Shown here piece after piece: positions 36,114 through 44,261 of a stretch of 64,000 bases of DNA. Within the stretch, counting starts at the first letter, position 1. Every line of letters starts with the position of its first letter. Made by a program: the position numbers and the translations under genes. The stretch comes from Marinomonas sp. IMCC 4694 (GTDB taxonomy: Bacteria; Pseudomonadota; Gammaproteobacteria; Pseudomonadales; Marinomonadaceae): positions 1-64,000 of the forward strand of contig NZ_VSRV01000001.1 of the NCBI RefSeq assembly GCF_008122525.1, read 5' to 3'. Below the pieces are notes generated by a model that saw nothing but the letters and a program-made list of their open reading frames with translations, ran no database searches and was not told the DNA's origin.

Positions 36114-36962
36114 ATGCAGGACGTTAATAAACACCCTATTTTTCAAGCGTTACAAAAAATAATACACGATGCCGCCGATGTGATCATGGACATTTATCAA
36201 CGTGCTGACCTAGGCATTGAACAAAAAAACGATGATAGCCCTGTGACGGCGGCGGACCTTGCTGCTCACAACGTGATTTTAGCAGGTTTGCAAACACTTA
36301 CACCCGATATTCCCGTCTTATCGGAAGAAGGTGTGGTGACGTTCGAAGAACGCTCACAATGGTCCATGTTGTGGATTGTTGATCCACTCGATGGCACCAA
36401 AGAATTTATTAAACGCAATGGCGAATTCAGCATCAATATCGCCCTAGTAGCAAACGGCGCCCCTATTCTTGGCATGGTGTATTTACCCACCACAACAGAA
36501 GGCTACTTTGGTGTGACATCGGCGTGGCAAGATTTGCCCATTGGAGCAATAAAATGGAAGGGTGACGAGTACGAAAGCATCAATGTGCGTGAGCCGCGTG
36601 AGCCAATAATCGCCATGACCAGCCGTAGCCACGGTCCCGCGTTGCCCGTAGACTTAAAAAACACCCTAAAAAACGCCTATGAACAGGTACGTGAATTGCC
36701 CAAGGGCAGTTCAATTAAAGGTTGTCGAATTGCCGAAGGCATCGCCGATCTGCACCTACGCCGTGGGCCGACCAGCGAGTGGGATACCGCTGCGCAACAA
36801 GCTATTATTGAGGCCGCTGGCGGCATGCTCGTGACACCACAGGGCAAACCTTTTCGTTACAATCAAAGAGAAACGCTGTTAAACGGGCACTTTTTTGTGT
36901 GCGGTGCTGAGCTCGCGCCGTATGTGATGAATTGGTATTTGGAGCAAGACGAAGAGGAATAA
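36114..36962 (+). CDS. cysQ: 3'(2'),5'-bisphosphate nucleotidase CysQ
   Basis: CysQ degrades 3'-phosphoadenosine 5'-phosphate, the by-product of sulfate assimilation. The 282-residue member of the lithium-sensitive inositol monophosphatase family has the metal-site motifs SEEG (about residue 70), DPLDGTKEFIKRNGEF and TSEWDTAAQQAIIEAAGG. It is longer than E. coli CysQ (246 residues), mostly at the N-terminus. A weak ribosome binding site (cgagg) precedes the ATG. It stands alone, divergent from hslR. Confidence 0.93.
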   Translation: MQDVNKHPIFQALQKIIHDAADVIMDIYQRADLGIEQKNDDSPVTAADLAAHNVILAGLQTLTPDIPVLSEEGVVTFEERSQWSMLWIVDPLDGTKEFIKRNGEFSINIALVANGAPILGMVYLPTTTEGYFGVTSAWQDLPIGAIKWKGDEYESINVREPREPIIAMTSRSHGPALPVDLKNTLKNAYEQVRELPKGSSIKGCRIAEGIADLHLRRGPTSEWDTAAQQAIIEAAGGMLVTPQGKPFRYNQRETLLNGHFFVCGAELAPYVMNWYLEQDEEE

Positions 36963-37054
36963 ATTCAGATCATGAAGGCCATATACCAGCACGGTTTAAG
37001 AGTCCCCTTTTACCAGATAGCGCGTTAAGCCCTGTCTTTAAGGCGGGGAGGATG

Positions 37055-37088
37055 TCAACTAGATTGTTACATCAACTAGATTGTTACA
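37055..37088. repeat. 17-base perfect tandem duplication
   Basis: TCAACTAGATTGTTACA occurs twice in direct succession, at 37055-37071 and 37072-37088, ending right at the stop codon of the TetR gene on the minus strand. Confidence 0.9.
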
Positions 37089-37697
37089 TCACATTACATA
37101 CACTGGCTCTAACGTTTTTTCATGATTCACATTGAGTCGACCGACAATGCGTTTCTGTGCCCGTTTGATAAAGTCCTTTTGTAATGGTTGAGTAAAAGAC
37201 CGTGCCATAGCCACCGTGCCGACTAAAGACACCACGGTCTCTTCTGCTAACGCATAAGCGTTTTGACTGCCGCGTTTTTGTAATATCGCCGCAAGCCTTT
37301 CGACTAAGCTATCAAAGCAGGCTTGGTAGGCTTGACGGACTTTCTCCTCTTTATGGGCCGCATCTGTGACCAAAAACTCCAAAGGCGAAGGGTGCTCCTT
37401 GTCATTTTTGCTCCAACGTAAATAGCGCGCAACGAGTGCTTTGATGTGAATTTCTTTACTTTCAGTTTGTTTGTCGTCTCGAGCCCAAAAAGCATGTGAT
37501 GAAGCGAACGCCATTGCGGCTTCGTACACACTGCTTTTCGCCGAAAAATGCGCGTAAAACGCACCGTGAGTCATGTTGGCTTTTTTCATGATCTGCGTGA
37601 GCGTGACACGGTCAAAACCCTGTGAGCAAAATAACTTCGCGGCGGCGTGTAAAATCCGTTGGCGTGTTTGTTCTTTATGTTGAGGTGTGTAAGGCAT
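37089..37697 (-). CDS. TetR/AcrR-family transcriptional regulator
   Basis: The 202-residue protein has an N-terminal TetR domain: RQRILHAAAKLFCSQGFDRVTLTQIMKKANMTHGAFYAHFSAKSSVYEAAM. The helical C-terminal part resembles the AcrR-type regulators with a LEFLVTDAAHKEEKVRQAYQACFDSLVERL stretch. A perfect AGGAGG precedes the ATG. It is divergent from the truncated ketosynthase gene; its original target may have been lost with that gene. The effector is unknown. Confidence 0.87.
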   Translation of the reverse strand: MPYTPQHKEQTRQRILHAAAKLFCSQGFDRVTLTQIMKKANMTHGAFYAHFSAKSSVYEAAMAFASSHAFWARDDKQTESKEIHIKALVARYLRWSKNDKEHPSPLEFLVTDAAHKEEKVRQAYQACFDSLVERLAAILQKRGSQNAYALAEETVVSLVGTVAMARSFTQPLQKDFIKRAQKRIVGRLNVNHEKTLEPVYVM

Positions 37698-37836
37698 TTA
37701 TCTGACCTCCTACTCTCTGACTAAATGAAAACCTATGTGTGCATCGTAGCAGAGGATCTGAATATTATCTTGATCATATAAAGACTCTCTCTAGCATGAG
37801 GACTTTCTTTGTGCTGAATATAAAGAGGGGTTTCTC

Positions 37837-38334
37837 ATGTCGCTTAAAGACAGAATCGTTATTACAGGAATGGGGATCGTGTCGCCATTAGGGTTGGGAG
37901 TATCGTCAGTGTGGGATCGATTGATTCGCGGCGAATCTGGCATTCGAACCTTGCCCACTACGCTATCGGAAGGATTAAACACACACATTGCTGGACAAGT
38001 GCCAAGCCACACGGAGCAGGACAATGGTTTGAATGAATCGAATTATCTGTCACCAAAAGATCGTAAGCGTGTAGATCTGTTTACACTTTTTGCCCTCGCT
38101 GCGGCGGACGAAGCATTGGCGCAGGCCAAATGGCAACCCACCAGCGAAGCGGATAAAGAAGCGACGGCAACCATCATCGCAACAGGAATTGGCGGATTAC
38201 CCACCATCACCCATGCGCAATCGGTATTAACCAATCAAGGCGCGCGCCGTTTATCACCCTTCAGTAAACGCCGCGTTAATATTGAAGCGGTATTGCCCTA
38301 TTATTTGTTAAAACAAGGCCCGATTTACCGTTAA
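37837..38334 (+). pseudogene. Truncated beta-ketoacyl-ACP synthase (FabF-like), N-terminal remnant
   Basis: The 165-residue frame begins as a normal ketosynthase (DRIVITGMGIVSPLGLGVSSVWDRLIRGESGIRTLPT) and continues with KDRKRVDLFTLFALAAADEAL and ATGIGGLPTITHAQSVLTNQGARRLSPF. Family similarity stops there. The last 20 or so residues do not fit, and the active-site cysteine, both histidines and the second half, about 250 residues, are missing. The frame ends overlapping the convergent acetyltransferase gene by four bases. A deletion that joined the remnant to this neighbour is the simplest reading. It cannot be catalytic. Confidence 0.85.
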
Positions 38335-38831
38335 AATAAAGCAGCGTGGCGCGTGAGCTCATCGGGCGACAAGCGATAAATCCGCATATTATCAATGCAA
38401 TAAGCGCCCTGCTGTTGATAGAACTCAATGGCAGGTGTGTTCCAATCCAAGCAACCCCATTCTAAAAATTCACCGCCTTTGGACAAGGTGTATTTTGCTA
38501 AAAACTGCATCACGATGTGGCCAATACCCTGACCCCTTACAGAATCATCGATGAATAGAGCGTCAAGGTACACTCCAGAACGTCCGGTGAAGGCTGAGCT
38601 TTTGACATAAAAGTACGCAAAGCCAATATCTACACCATTATAGGCGACAAAAACCGCCTCTCCTGATCCGTTCTCGAGCAAACGCTCCATGCGTTCAGGT
38701 GTGACAATGATGCTGTCGACCATCTTTTGAAAGCGCCCAAGTTCTTGCATAAAGTGCACAACCTGTGCCGCGTCTTTGCTGGTCGCGTGTCGTATTACGC
38801 AAGCTGGGTGTTGAGTGCGAATGATACCCAT
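38331..38831 (-). CDS. GNAT acetyltransferase, spermidine/spermine N-acetyltransferase (SSAT)-like
   Basis: The 166-residue GNAT protein carries the acetyl-CoA loop RGQGIG (in LFIDDSVRGQGIGHIVMQFLAKY) and the SSAT-type stretch FTGRSGVYLDALFI and LEWGCLDWNTPAIEFYQQQGA. Those features are shared with diamine and thialysine acetyltransferases, so an amine substrate such as a polyamine or lysine analogue is likely. An AAGGA ribosome binding site precedes the ATG. Its stop overlaps that of the convergent ketosynthase remnant. The substrate is inferred from family resemblance only. Confidence 0.82.
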   Translation of the reverse strand: MGIIRTQHPACVIRHATSKDAAQVVHFMQELGRFQKMVDSIIVTPERMERLLENGSGEAVFVAYNGVDIGFAYFYVKSSAFTGRSGVYLDALFIDDSVRGQGIGHIVMQFLAKYTLSKGGEFLEWGCLDWNTPAIEFYQQQGAYCIDNMRIYRLSPDELTRHAALF

Positions 38832-38898
38832 GCGATTTGTTTCCTTTTCTGAGTCATAAAGTGCCGATGTTGAGCTGAGTGAATGTCACGCTACGCGG

Positions 38899-39603
38899 CT
38901 AGTCAAAGGGGTTTTCAATGACCGCGGTGGCTTGCAGAATCACACTGGGGCTCAAGATGTGTTTACGAATCAATTGGGTCGCGGTTGTCACGTCTCGGCT
39001 TAATAAAGCGTCGACCAATGCGTCGTGTTCTTTTTTGTTCGCATCAAATACAGACAAATCCACCATGTTTTTTTTCAGCCATAAATTGCGATAGCGAGAG
39101 GCTTTTTCGTATAGGGCGTCTCTTACTTGTAACAGTGCCGGTGATCGACACCCTTCTGCGATGGCTGAGTGAAAGTCGTGATGATACTGCTCCCAACGAT
39201 GGGGTTCTTTTTCGAGTAAAGCGGCATGGAGCTTCATTTTGTGCGCACAGGCCACAATATTAGCCTCCCATTCGTCATCCCCACGCTCGATGGCAAAACC
39301 GACACATAAGGCTTCAATTTCAGCGCGGGTTTCATAAATATCGATCAGTTCTGCTTTAGAAATGGGGTGTACGCGAAAACCGCGTTGATTTTCAACAATG
39401 ACCAATTGTTTTACCAGCAGTTGCGACAAGGCCTCTCTTAGCGGTCCAACCCCCACGTTGTAGCGCGCTTTTAATCGCGTCATCAGTAGCTTTTCGCCCG
39501 GTTTAAAATAGCCCGTCAAAATATCGTATGTCAGCGCCCCTAAAACCTGGGCGGCTGAGTTGTCTTTGCTGTCGAGGTCAACTGTATCGCGTATGTTCAT
39601 CAT
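38899..39603 (-). CDS. glaR: GntR/FCD-family repressor, GlaR (CsiR)-like
   Basis: The 234-residue protein has a winged-helix GntR domain (LTYDILTGYFKPGEKLLMTRLKARYNVGVGPLREALSQLLVKQLV) and an FCD ligand domain (IYETRAEIEALCVGFAIERG through HHDFHSAIAEGC and KEHDALVDALLSRD). It is divergent from glaH-lhgO. In E. coli the GntR regulator GlaR (CsiR) represses glaH and responds to glutarate, so the name is based on family and position. A 16-base palindrome at 39786-39801 is the probable operator. Two adjacent ATGs are possible starts. Confidence 0.85.
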   Translation of the reverse strand: MMNIRDTVDLDSKDNSAAQVLGALTYDILTGYFKPGEKLLMTRLKARYNVGVGPLREALSQLLVKQLVIVENQRGFRVHPISKAELIDIYETRAEIEALCVGFAIERGDDEWEANIVACAHKMKLHAALLEKEPHRWEQYHHDFHSAIAEGCRSPALLQVRDALYEKASRYRNLWLKKNMVDLSVFDANKKEHDALVDALLSRDVTTATQLIRKHILSPSVILQATAVIENPFD

Positions 39604-39785
39604 TGTGATTGTGCACTCATGTGGCGGATGTCTCTGCGCCCTGGGTTATCGGCTCAGTTCTCGGTCAAGCGTGGTTAACCGTGGTTGGCATTTTGTCATT
39701 GGCATTTTATGTGAAGACACAAAAATAGTTAAGTCAGTTCAGATAAAAACGCTTGACGTTTAATCTGAATCAATTACATTACTAT

Positions 39786-39801
39786 AAAATGTAGACATTT
39801 T
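39786..39801. promoter_or_regulatory. Candidate GlaR operator upstream of glaH
   Basis: AAAATGTAGACATTTT is a perfect palindrome (arms of seven, spacer AG) 55 bases before the glaH start. As I recall, E. coli GlaR/CsiR sites are described as ATGT-N5-TTTT and TTGT-N5-TTTT; this palindrome contains ATGT-AGACA-TTTT. It is the only symmetric element of this size I found in the 252-base glaR-glaH gap. Confidence 0.55.
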
Positions 39802-39855
39802 TATTTAATAAAGATGTTTTTGACTTAATAAAATAAAAACAACGGGAGCAACACC

Positions 39856-40809
39856 ATGAGCACCTTCGCGAAAAAGCACCCCCTTCCTCACACGTTAACG
39901 GGTTTTACGGTGGTGGATTTCCCCGCCAGTCAACGTTTGCAAATGGTCACCCTTGACGAAGCGACGGTCGCTGCGTTTGCCCAATCTGTCGCAGACTGGT
40001 CTGTCCAAGGTATCGAATACAAGCCCTTTTTGCGTTTTGAAGTCGCGGATCGGTTAGACAAGATAACGGGTTATACCTTGGGGAAATGTCTAAATGACAT
40101 CGTTAGAGACCGTGCTACAGGGGCATTTTTGTTGAATTATCAAGGCGATCCAGGTGTTGAAGACGGCGAAGCCCGTACCGAATTTGAGGTGAAACTGTCT
40201 ACCGCGATCTCGCATATTATTGGTTTGTCTAATCACGATGCCATGTATGGGCAATATTACGCGCGCTTCACCGTACGCAATGTAGATGACTCCGACAGCT
40301 ACTTACGCAAGGCGCATCGTCGTATGGAATTGCATAATGATGGCACCTACGTCAATGAGCGCACGGATTATGTCCTGATGCAAAAGCTCAAAGAAGAAAA
40401 CATGCAAGGCGGGAATTCGTTGCTCTTGCATGTGGATGATTGGGCGGATCGAGATACTTTTATCCAGCATCCATTGGCTAAGGAAAACATTGTATGGGGC
40501 GCGCCAAAATCTAAAAATGTCGACATCAAAGTGGAACACCCGGTGTTTTTTGAAGAAGACGCCGACGGCAACCCTATGATGTTGTACATTGATCAATTTG
40601 CGGAACCAAGCAACAAGGCTCAAGGAAAATATCTGTTTGACATGGGTGAGTCGTTAGAAGCGGACCCTAACTATTTGTCGGTGCCGATGCCTGTGGGTTC
40701 CATGCTGGTAATACACAATCACGTTTGGTTGCATGGTCGTGATAAATTTGTGTCTCATCCTGGTTTGTGTCGAGAGTTGCTTCGCCAACGTGGGCACTTT
40801 ACGGACTAA
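39856..40809 (+). CDS. glaH: Glutarate 2-hydroxylase (GlaH/CsiD)
   Basis: GlaH is an Fe(II)/2-oxoglutarate dioxygenase that turns glutarate, from lysine or cadaverine, into L-2-hydroxyglutarate. The 317-residue product carries the facial triad His160, Asp162 (MELHNDGTYV) and His293 (WLHGRDKF), with a distal arginine in LCRELLRQRGHF that should bind 2-oxoglutarate. The spacing matches E. coli CsiD. GGGAG precedes the ATG. The 3' end carries a 15-base tandem duplication spanning the stop codon. LhgO, which oxidises the product, follows, but a terminator lies between. Confidence 0.95.
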   Translation: MSTFAKKHPLPHTLTGFTVVDFPASQRLQMVTLDEATVAAFAQSVADWSVQGIEYKPFLRFEVADRLDKITGYTLGKCLNDIVRDRATGAFLLNYQGDPGVEDGEARTEFEVKLSTAISHIIGLSNHDAMYGQYYARFTVRNVDDSDSYLRKAHRRMELHNDGTYVNERTDYVLMQKLKEENMQGGNSLLLHVDDWADRDTFIQHPLAKENIVWGAPKSKNVDIKVEHPVFFEEDADGNPMMLYIDQFAEPSNKAQGKYLFDMGESLEADPNYLSVPMPVGSMLVIHNHVWLHGRDKFVSHPGLCRELLRQRGHFTD

Positions 40810-40826
40810 TACTTTACGGACTAATA
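40797..40826. repeat. 15-base tandem duplication across the glaH stop codon
   Basis: CTTTACGGACTAATA is repeated exactly at 40797-40811 and 40812-40826. The first copy contains the last codons and stop of glaH. A further imperfect 12-base repeat (AGACATGAACAT / AGACGTGAACAT) follows at 40856-40879. Confidence 0.92.
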
Positions 40827-40897
40827 GTGTGACCACGAGGCATAAACACAACTGTAGACATGAACATAGACGTGAACATAAAGTGACGAGATAAGAG

Positions 40898-40935
40898 AAA
40901 AACAGCGACTAAGTAATGACTTCGTCGCTGTTTTT
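40898..40935 (+). terminator. Intrinsic terminator between glaH and lhgO
   Basis: AAAAACAGCGAC (40898-40909) pairs with GTCGCTGTTTTT (40924-40935) with a T-run at its 3' side. It lies 89 bases after glaH and 46 bases before lhgO, so lhgO depends on read-through or its own promoter. Confidence 0.8.
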
Positions 40936-40980
40936 GTATCAATATAATGAAGAAACCATCCGTAATCTGAGAGCAAAATA

Positions 40981-42186
40981 ATGTACGATTTTATAATAAT
41001 TGGCGGCGGCATTGTGGGTGTGTCCACCGCATGGCAACTGATGCAGCGTCATCCAGACAAAACCGTCTTATTGCTCGAAAAAGAATCCGTGTATTCCAAG
41101 CATCAAACCGGTCACAACAGCGGCGTGATTCACGCCGGCGTTTACTATGCGCCGGGCAGTATGAAGGCGCGCTTTTGCAAAGCCGGTGTGTCTGCGACCA
41201 TGGTATTTTGTGATCGTAAAAATATTCCCTATGAGCAGTGCGGCAAGCTGTTAGTCGCAACGACTGAGTTGGAAGTCGACCGTATGAAAGCTCTATTTGA
41301 GCGTTGCAAAGAAAATGGCTTAGAGGTAGAAATGCTCGACGCTCAGCAACTTAAGCAGCGTGAGCCGAACATTGTTGGCTTGGGCGGTTTTTTTGTCAAA
41401 GACACGGCCATTGTAAATTACCAGCAAGTGACCACGCATATGGCCGAAGAATTTGTTGAATTAGGTGGCACGGCTTTATTGAATCACGAAGTGACGGGCT
41501 TGATGGAAAGCGAGCAAGACGTGACGGTGGTCGCTAAACACCACGGTGTTGAAAAGACCTTTCAGGGGCGTTTTCTCATCACCTGTTCTGGTCTAATGGC
41601 CGACCGAACCACCAAGATGTTAGGCATCCCGACCGACTTTCAAATCATCCCGTTTCGTGGCGAATATTACCAACTGCCTGAAAAATACAACAACATTGTG
41701 AACCACCTTATTTACCCTATTCCCGACCCCGACTTACCGTTTTTGGGGGTGCATCTCACGCGCATGATTGACGGCACTGTAACCGTCGGGCCTAACGCAG
41801 TACAGGGTTGGAAGCGCGAAGGCTATGGACGGATTAATATCTCGATTAAAGATATCGCGGACATGGTGCGTTTTGCCGGCTTTTGGCGCGTGTTAAAAAA
41901 CAACTGGCGCACTGGGCTGGTCGAAACGAAAAACTCTTGGTGGAAGCCAGGTTACCTCAAGATGGTGCAGAAATATTGCCCACAGCTGACCGCCTCAGAC
42001 CTACAGCCTTACCCCGCTGGCATTCGCGCACAAGCTGTTATGAAAGACGGCTCACTGGTACACGACTTTCTTTTTGCTAGCAGTCCTCGCAGCCTGCATG
42101 TGTGCAATGCGCCCTCGCCGGCCGCCACGTCCGCCATTCCGATCGGCGAGTATATCTGCGACAAAGTGGAAGTCATGCTGAACTAA
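40981..42186 (+). CDS. lhgO: L-2-hydroxyglutarate dehydrogenase/oxidase
   Basis: LhgO is an FAD enzyme that oxidises L-2-hydroxyglutarate to 2-oxoglutarate and passes electrons to the membrane quinone pool. The 401-residue product starts MYDFIIIGGGIVGVSTAWQLM, with the FAD motif GGGIVG at 8-13, and has the family stretch TGHNSGVIHAGVYYAPGSMKARFC and the C-terminal YPAGIRAQAVMKDG. The pairing with glaH completes glutarate breakdown. In E. coli gabD, gabT and gabP follow; here gabD and gabT are 14 kb away. Confidence 0.95.
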   Translation: MYDFIIIGGGIVGVSTAWQLMQRHPDKTVLLLEKESVYSKHQTGHNSGVIHAGVYYAPGSMKARFCKAGVSATMVFCDRKNIPYEQCGKLLVATTELEVDRMKALFERCKENGLEVEMLDAQQLKQREPNIVGLGGFFVKDTAIVNYQQVTTHMAEEFVELGGTALLNHEVTGLMESEQDVTVVAKHHGVEKTFQGRFLITCSGLMADRTTKMLGIPTDFQIIPFRGEYYQLPEKYNNIVNHLIYPIPDPDLPFLGVHLTRMIDGTVTVGPNAVQGWKREGYGRINISIKDIADMVRFAGFWRVLKNNWRTGLVETKNSWWKPGYLKMVQKYCPQLTASDLQPYPAGIRAQAVMKDGSLVHDFLFASSPRSLHVCNAPSPAATSAIPIGEYICDKVEVMLN

Positions 42187-42238
42187 TCTGTTATCAATAA
42201 AGCGATTAATTTTTATTTTGTGACCTTTTTTCACTAAG

Positions 42239-42270
42239 AATAAGAGCCTCCACTGAGGCTCTTATTGCTT
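42239..42270 (+). terminator. Intrinsic terminator after lhgO
   Basis: AATAAGAGCCTC (42239-42250) pairs with GAGGCTCTTATT (42255-42266) around a CACT loop. It lies between convergent lhgO and the TRAP transporter genes and can serve both. Confidence 0.85.
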
Positions 42271-42313
42271 TTAATAGCGCTGGGTTATGCGTCAGATCGT
42301 CGATTTGACACCT

Positions 42314-43633
42314 CTAATCCATGAGCAGGTTTGGCAGCCATGTGACCAATTCTGGGAACATCATTACCACAATCAGCACCAGTAATTTGAGCAGAACAAA
42401 GGGCAAAATCGATTTGTAAATATCCAACATGGTGATACCAGGTGGTGCGATGCCCTTTAGATAGAATAAAGCAAACCCATAGGGTGGCGTTTGTACGGCG
42501 ATCTCAATGTTTAAAATCATTAAAATACCAAACCAAATAGGGTCATAACCCAGTGACACCGCAATGGGGGTAAAAATGGGAGCACACATCAACACAATGA
42601 TAAATTCATCGATAATGAAGCCCAGTAACAACATGATGAGCTGAAACAACATGATAACGACAATCGGCGGCAAACCCAGGTCTTGGGTAAATCCGGCGAC
42701 CATATTTTGCACGCCCATTAATAAATGGAAGTTACTGAACACAGACGCACCGACAATGATCCACATGGCCACGCTGACTAAGAGCGCCGCTTGCATGCCC
42801 GCTTTTTGTACCATGCGCGGCTTAAAGCGTTTAAACATGATGGCCAATACAATCGCACCAACGACCCCGATAGCACCTGACTCGGTAGGCGTAGCGATGC
42901 CCATGATAATGCTGCCAAGCACGGCAATGATTAATAACAGAGACAATAAACCATCGCGTGCCGTTAAGAGCTTTTCTTTGGTGGTTGGCAGCACGTCGGG
43001 CACAGGGTCAAGCGGCGCGCGTTTAGGGTTGAGTTTGCAAGAAATCACCACATAGGTAATCAGCAATACAATGGTGATCAGCGCAGGAATCAAGGCACCG
43101 ATAAACATGCGTCCGACCGAGTTTTGTGTCGAAGAGGCAAACATGATCATTGGAATGCTCGGGGGAATTAAAATGCCTAAGCCGCCGCCGGCCATAATCA
43201 CCCCCAACGCCAAGCGTTTATCGTAACCACGCTCTAACATAGGGCGAAGAGCAATGCTGCCTGATGTCATGATACCCGCGCCGATAATGCCCACCATGGC
43301 GCCAATCATAGAACACACCATAATCACGCTGATGGCCAAAGAGCCTCGTACGCGGCCAATGAGCATCTGACTGGCGTTAAACATGGCATCACCAATACCT
43401 GAACGGGTTAGCAACTGTCCCATATAAATGTACAAAGGAATCGCGAGTAAAATAAAACTAAAATGCGTGGATTCCAGCGTGGTCGGAATCACATTAAATA
43501 AGGCGTCGCCCCACGTTAAATAGCCAATGCCCATGGCAATACCGCCCAGCGCCAAGCCTACTGGAGCGCCCAATGCAAACGCCACAATGATGCAGACAAA
43601 CAAAATGCCTGTTAATAATTCAATGCCTATCAT
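42314..43633 (-). CDS. dctM: TRAP transporter large permease subunit (DctM-type)
   Basis: The 439-residue protein is very hydrophobic, with about twelve membrane segments, and is the sodium-coupled transport subunit of a tripartite ATP-independent periplasmic transporter. Typical features are the N-terminal GIELLTGILFVCIIVAFALGAPVGLALG, SVIMVCSMIGAMVGIIGAGIMTSG, GILIPPSIPMIMFA and QTPPYGFALFYLKGIAPPG. Its start overlaps the small-subunit stop by four bases. The operon order is dctP, dctQ, dctM. Substrate cannot be read from this subunit. Confidence 0.94.
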   Translation of the reverse strand: MIGIELLTGILFVCIIVAFALGAPVGLALGGIAMGIGYLTWGDALFNVIPTTLESTHFSFILLAIPLYIYMGQLLTRSGIGDAMFNASQMLIGRVRGSLAISVIMVCSMIGAMVGIIGAGIMTSGSIALRPMLERGYDKRLALGVIMAGGGLGILIPPSIPMIMFASSTQNSVGRMFIGALIPALITIVLLITYVVISCKLNPKRAPLDPVPDVLPTTKEKLLTARDGLLSLLLIIAVLGSIIMGIATPTESGAIGVVGAIVLAIMFKRFKPRMVQKAGMQAALLVSVAMWIIVGASVFSNFHLLMGVQNMVAGFTQDLGLPPIVVIMLFQLIMLLLGFIIDEFIIVLMCAPIFTPIAVSLGYDPIWFGILMILNIEIAVQTPPYGFALFYLKGIAPPGITMLDIYKSILPFVLLKLLVLIVVMMFPELVTWLPNLLMD

Positions 43634-44184
43634 GGCGCACTTTCCTCTTGTTCTGTCGGTGCTTCTGGCAATAAAGGCTTACCAGTAATGACTTGGTGTA
43701 AGGAATCAATCCAATCGCTGGAAAGTTGCAAAATAAGCAGTACGCTAGCAATGGCCATCATGAGCCAGTAATGATGCATGTGAGGGGCCCATTCACTCTG
43801 GCGCCGATAGTTAAACTCGAGGGCTTCTTCAAACTTACCTATGCTCATTTTGCAGATGATGATCATGAAGAACATGGCGAGAGCGAATGAAAATAGGTTA
43901 AATATGCTTTTCGTCCGAGCTGAGACTTTGTTGTAAAGAATATCCACATTGATGTGAGCACGTTGCTGTTGAGCATAAGCGCCACCTAATGCCGCAATAT
44001 AACCAAAGATGAACAAAGAGACGTCGTAGGCCCATATTGTTGGTTCACCTAAGGCATAACGAGAGAACACTTCAAAAGCCACCACACACGCTAATACGGG
44101 CATAAGATAGGAAACAGAATGCCCAATGAAAGCCACCAGCGCGTGGATTCCAAGACAATAGCGCCTAATCGCAGTTATTATCAT
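43630..44184 (-). CDS. dctQ: TRAP transporter small permease subunit (DctQ-type)
   Basis: The 184-residue protein has four membrane segments and the DctQ pattern: VFSRYALGEPTIWAYDVSLFIFGYIAALGGAYAQQQRAHINVDILY in the first half. It bridges the binding protein and the large permease. A hairpin lies in the 77-base gap from dctP, which would make dctQ and dctM less abundant than the binding protein. Confidence 0.93.
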   Translation of the reverse strand: MIITAIRRYCLGIHALVAFIGHSVSYLMPVLACVVAFEVFSRYALGEPTIWAYDVSLFIFGYIAALGGAYAQQQRAHINVDILYNKVSARTKSIFNLFSFALAMFFMIIICKMSIGKFEEALEFNYRRQSEWAPHMHHYWLMMAIASVLLILQLSSDWIDSLHQVITGKPLLPEAPTEQEESAP

Positions 44185-44216
44185 GATTTTTACCTGTTAA
44201 AGGTGGGTCAAAAAAC

Positions 44217-44244
44217 AAAACGGCTTTCGAAATGAAAGCCGCTT
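44217..44244 (-). terminator. Hairpin attenuator between dctP and dctQ
   Basis: AAACGGCTTTC and GAAAGCCGCTTT form a stem around a short loop at 44217-44244, 18 bases after dctP on the minus strand. The position after the binding-protein gene fits partial termination or protection of the dctP message. Confidence 0.6.
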
Positions 44245-44261
44245 TGATGAACTCTGATGGA

